Below are positions 62,580-64,000 of a stretch of 64,000 nucleotides of DNA, piece by piece. Under the pieces are notes generated by a model that had not been told where the DNA came from, ran no database searches, and saw nothing but the letters and a program-made list of their open reading frames with translations. The position numbers and the translations under genes were made by a program. Within the stretch, counting starts at the first letter, position 1. Every line of letters begins with the position of its first letter. This DNA comes from Pedobacter deserti (GTDB lineage Bacteria; Bacteroidota; Bacteroidia; Sphingobacteriales; Sphingobacteriaceae): contig NZ_JAFMZQ010000001.1 of NCBI RefSeq assembly GCF_024436415.1, positions 558,001 to 622,000 of the forward strand, given 5' to 3'.

Positions 62580-62587
62580 CAAAAGTA
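62580..62587 (-). promoter_or_regulatory. TAnnTTTG -7 box for uup
   Basis: TACTTTTG on the minus strand, 39 bp upstream of the TTG start, supporting transcription from between ybeY and uup. Confidence 0.6.
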
Positions 62588-62604
62588 CGGATTATAAATC
62601 GCGC

Positions 62605-63051
62605 TTAACGCAGGAGGGTTAATATAGCCAGGTAATGATCCTCTCTGTCTGTCATCCTGGCTTTATCCGTCTTGCTTTTATCTTTATAGCCCAGCAGATG
62701 CAAGGTGCCATGCACCATCACCCGGCAAAGCTCCTTTAAAAAAGGCTCTTTGTACGTCGATGCATTTTCCCTGATCCGGTCAACGCTAATAAAAATATCG
62801 CCTTGAATCGTTTTCGGCTCCTCAGACGAATCAAAAGTCACCACATCGGTAAACGTGTCGTGCTGAAGAAAACGCTTGTTTATATCGAGTAAATAGGCGT
62901 CGCTGCAAAATATGAAGTTCAATTCACTTAACATATAACCCTCTGCCTGTATCACATCAAGCAGCCAGGAACGGATAACGGTCTTATTTTTAAGCGTAAA
63001 ATTCAGGTCCTCCGAAAAAAAGAAAATAGCGGGCTTAGGCATTTTAATCAT
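62605..63051 (-). CDS. ybeY: Endoribonuclease YbeY (16S rRNA maturation)
   Basis: 148-aa zinc-dependent endoribonuclease. ELNFIFCSDAYLLDINKRFLQHDTFTDVVTFD is the conserved core, and HGTLHLLGYKDKS the metal motif. The usual third ligand (His in GYDH) is replaced by Lys; a His further on (REDHY) might substitute. ATG at 63051 used; Met4 (63042) is possible. It directly follows the DUF4175 gene. Confidence 0.92.
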   Translation of the reverse strand: MIKMPKPAIFFFSEDLNFTLKNKTVIRSWLLDVIQAEGYMLSELNFIFCSDAYLLDINKRFLQHDTFTDVVTFDSSEEPKTIQGDIFISVDRIRENASTYKEPFLKELCRVMVHGTLHLLGYKDKSKTDKARMTDREDHYLAILTLLR

Positions 63052-64000
63052 TTAAGGCCTCAAATTTAGCATTTTATAATACTCCGCTAAGCTGTTTTTA
63101 TAGTAGTGGTTCAATTCCGCCGGCATAATATCCAGCCATTGCGTCCCTGGTCGCCGCTCCTGTTCCATTTTCTCAAGCGTGCGGAGGTAGTGCGGGGGGA
63201 AATCCCTACCAGCCTTGCTCTGCCTGCTGCTGTCCTCTTCCTGTTCCTTTTCCGCCTTCTCCAGGTCCAGCATTTTCACCAGCAGATCACGCTGCCTGTT
63301 CATGGCTTCAAGCTCCAGGCGTTTATTCACCAGATCACTTTCCGTCTTCTTCATTTCTTCGATCAGCTTGTCCATATTGCCGCCGGCGCCTTTGGCCTTG
63401 CCCTCGTTGTTCAGCTTTTGCAAACCCTCCCTGATCATCTGCTGCTGCTGTGCCATCCGACCAAACTCCTCACTCATCTGTCCCTTAGGTACCGATCCCT
63501 TTCCGCCGCCTTTCTGCAACTGTTCCCGGGCCTTTTGCATGTTCTCGTTCAACTGCTGCTGCATTTGTCTGAGTTGCTGCATGCTGTTTTTCTGGCCGCG
63601 ACCGCTTTTAGCGTTGCTTTTCGACTGCTGCAACTGCTCCAGGGCCTCGTTCAGCATAAGCGTCAGATTGTTGATCGCCGTCATGGCTTGCTGCTGATGC
63701 CTGCCCGCGTTAAAAAGATTACGGTCCGAGAGATACTCCAGACTCTTGTCTACGTTCTGATTTACCTTATGCATCTCCTCATTCACGGCATGTTCAATCT
63801 GCGGAACCCGCTTACTCAGCGAAAAAAGACTGTCGCCCACCGTCTTCATGTAGTCCTTAAGCACGCGTTGCTTTTGCGCCGCGGCACGCAGTCTCGGATC
63901 CGAAACATTCATTTCCTTAAGGTCGAGCATCAATTTCTCCTGTTCAAATGAAGTCTTCAGCAGGTTTTCCAGAAGCTGCCTCAGGTCGCGTGCATTCACA
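63052..64000 (-). CDS. DUF4175-family protein, C-terminal part (5' end outside window)
   Basis: The visible 316 residues are Gln/Lys-rich coiled coil (LRQMQQQLNENMQKAREQLQ, QQQQMIREGLQKLN) and finish HYYKNSLAEYYKMLNLRP, matching the end of large Bacteroidota DUF4175 membrane proteins that precede ybeY. The N-terminal membrane region lies beyond the right edge. Whether a start exists inside the window cannot be judged; the frame is open to the edge. Function unknown. Confidence 0.8.
   Translation of the reverse strand, partial: VNARDLRQLLENLLKTSFEQEKLMLDLKEMNVSDPRLRAAAQKQRVLKDYMKTVGDSLFSLSKRVPQIEHAVNEEMHKVNQNVDKSLEYLSDRNLFNAGRHQQQAMTAINNLTLMLNEALEQLQQSKSNAKSGRGQKNSMQQLRQMQQQLNENMQKAREQLQKGGGKGSVPKGQMSEEFGRMAQQQQMIREGLQKLNNEGKAKGAGGNMDKLIEEMKKTESDLVNKRLELEAMNRQRDLLVKMLDLEKAEKEQEEDSSRQSKAGRDFPPHYLRTLEKMEQERRPGTQWLDIMPAELNHYYKNSLAEYYKMLNLRP

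Noticed and set aside
1..64000. Searched for tRNA, rRNA, CRISPR arrays, insertion sequences and prophage genes
   Set aside because: No cloverleaf-like spacer, repeat-spacer array, transposase or integrase was seen; spacers are mostly below 160 bp.

Overview
The window looks like chromosome of a member of the Bacteroidota, most likely Sphingobacteriales (Pedobacter/Mucilaginibacter type). The evidence is a SusC/RagA TonB-dependent receptor, GldH, DUF3078, DUF4397 and DUF4175 proteins, a RicT (PSP1) protein beside gldH, an S16 with a long acidic tail, and about twenty copies of the Bacteroidota -7 promoter element TAnnTTTG just upstream of genes. Family names come from motifs and remembered protein families; no database search was possible. 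The content is almost entirely core housekeeping. I see no transposase, prophage, CRISPR array, rRNA or tRNA gene.

Layout. 1-5.2 kb: truncated SusC-type receptor and an M14 carboxypeptidase (minus). 5.2-9.6 kb: murF, converging on an overlapping holB-ricT-gldH operon. 9.7-16.7 kb: plus-strand run of ruvX, O-methyltransferase, glucosaminidase/LysM lipoprotein, two secreted Bacteroidota proteins, ffh and a ComM-like ATPase. 16.7-21.7 kb (minus): small acidic protein, an ECF sigma factor overlapping an unusual membrane-anchored beta-barrel protein, a DUF4397 lipoprotein, htpG. 21.9-29.3 kb: M16 protease and def, then mrp-nifU (minus), then a GT51 transglycosylase, hpt and psd. 29.3-32.9 kb (minus): Glu/Leu dehydrogenase, then rpsP-rimM-trmD-rplS. 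33-36 kb: 5'-nucleotidase, YbjQ, pfkA, birA. 35.9-39.0 kb: rsfS-ftsH-LUD. 39.1-39.8 kb: two small unrecognised genes, tail to tail. 40-42.5 kb (minus): DUF2752, TM2, nif3 and a zinc-ribbon protein. 42.6-47.2 kb: mfd and a 418-residue unknown. 47.2-54.4 kb: cdsA and CPBP protease, dus-apaG, a zinc metallopeptidase, rmuC, thiL and nadA. 54.9-57 kb: nadB and a gamma carbonic anhydrase. 57-64 kb (minus): Ig-like lipoprotein, mnmG, uup, ybeY and a truncated DUF4175 gene.

Functional themes are envelope and peptidoglycan building (murF, GT51, glucosaminidase, psd, cdsA), ribosome and tRNA biogenesis (rpsP, rimM, trmD, rplS, rsfS, ybeY, mnmG, dus, def, ffh), protein quality control (ftsH, htpG, M16, CPBP), DNA repair and replication (holB, ruvX, mfd, rmuC) and NAD synthesis (nadA/nadB divergent).

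The most notable non-coding signals are: two parS-like palindromes upstream of mnmG, suggesting proximity to the replication origin; TAnnTTTG boxes so close to start codons that several transcripts should be leaderless; an 11-bp perfect inverted repeat over the pfkA start; a strong terminator between rpsP and rimM; a perfect palindrome over the dus promoter; and a 455-bp AT-rich spacer between nadA and nadB.
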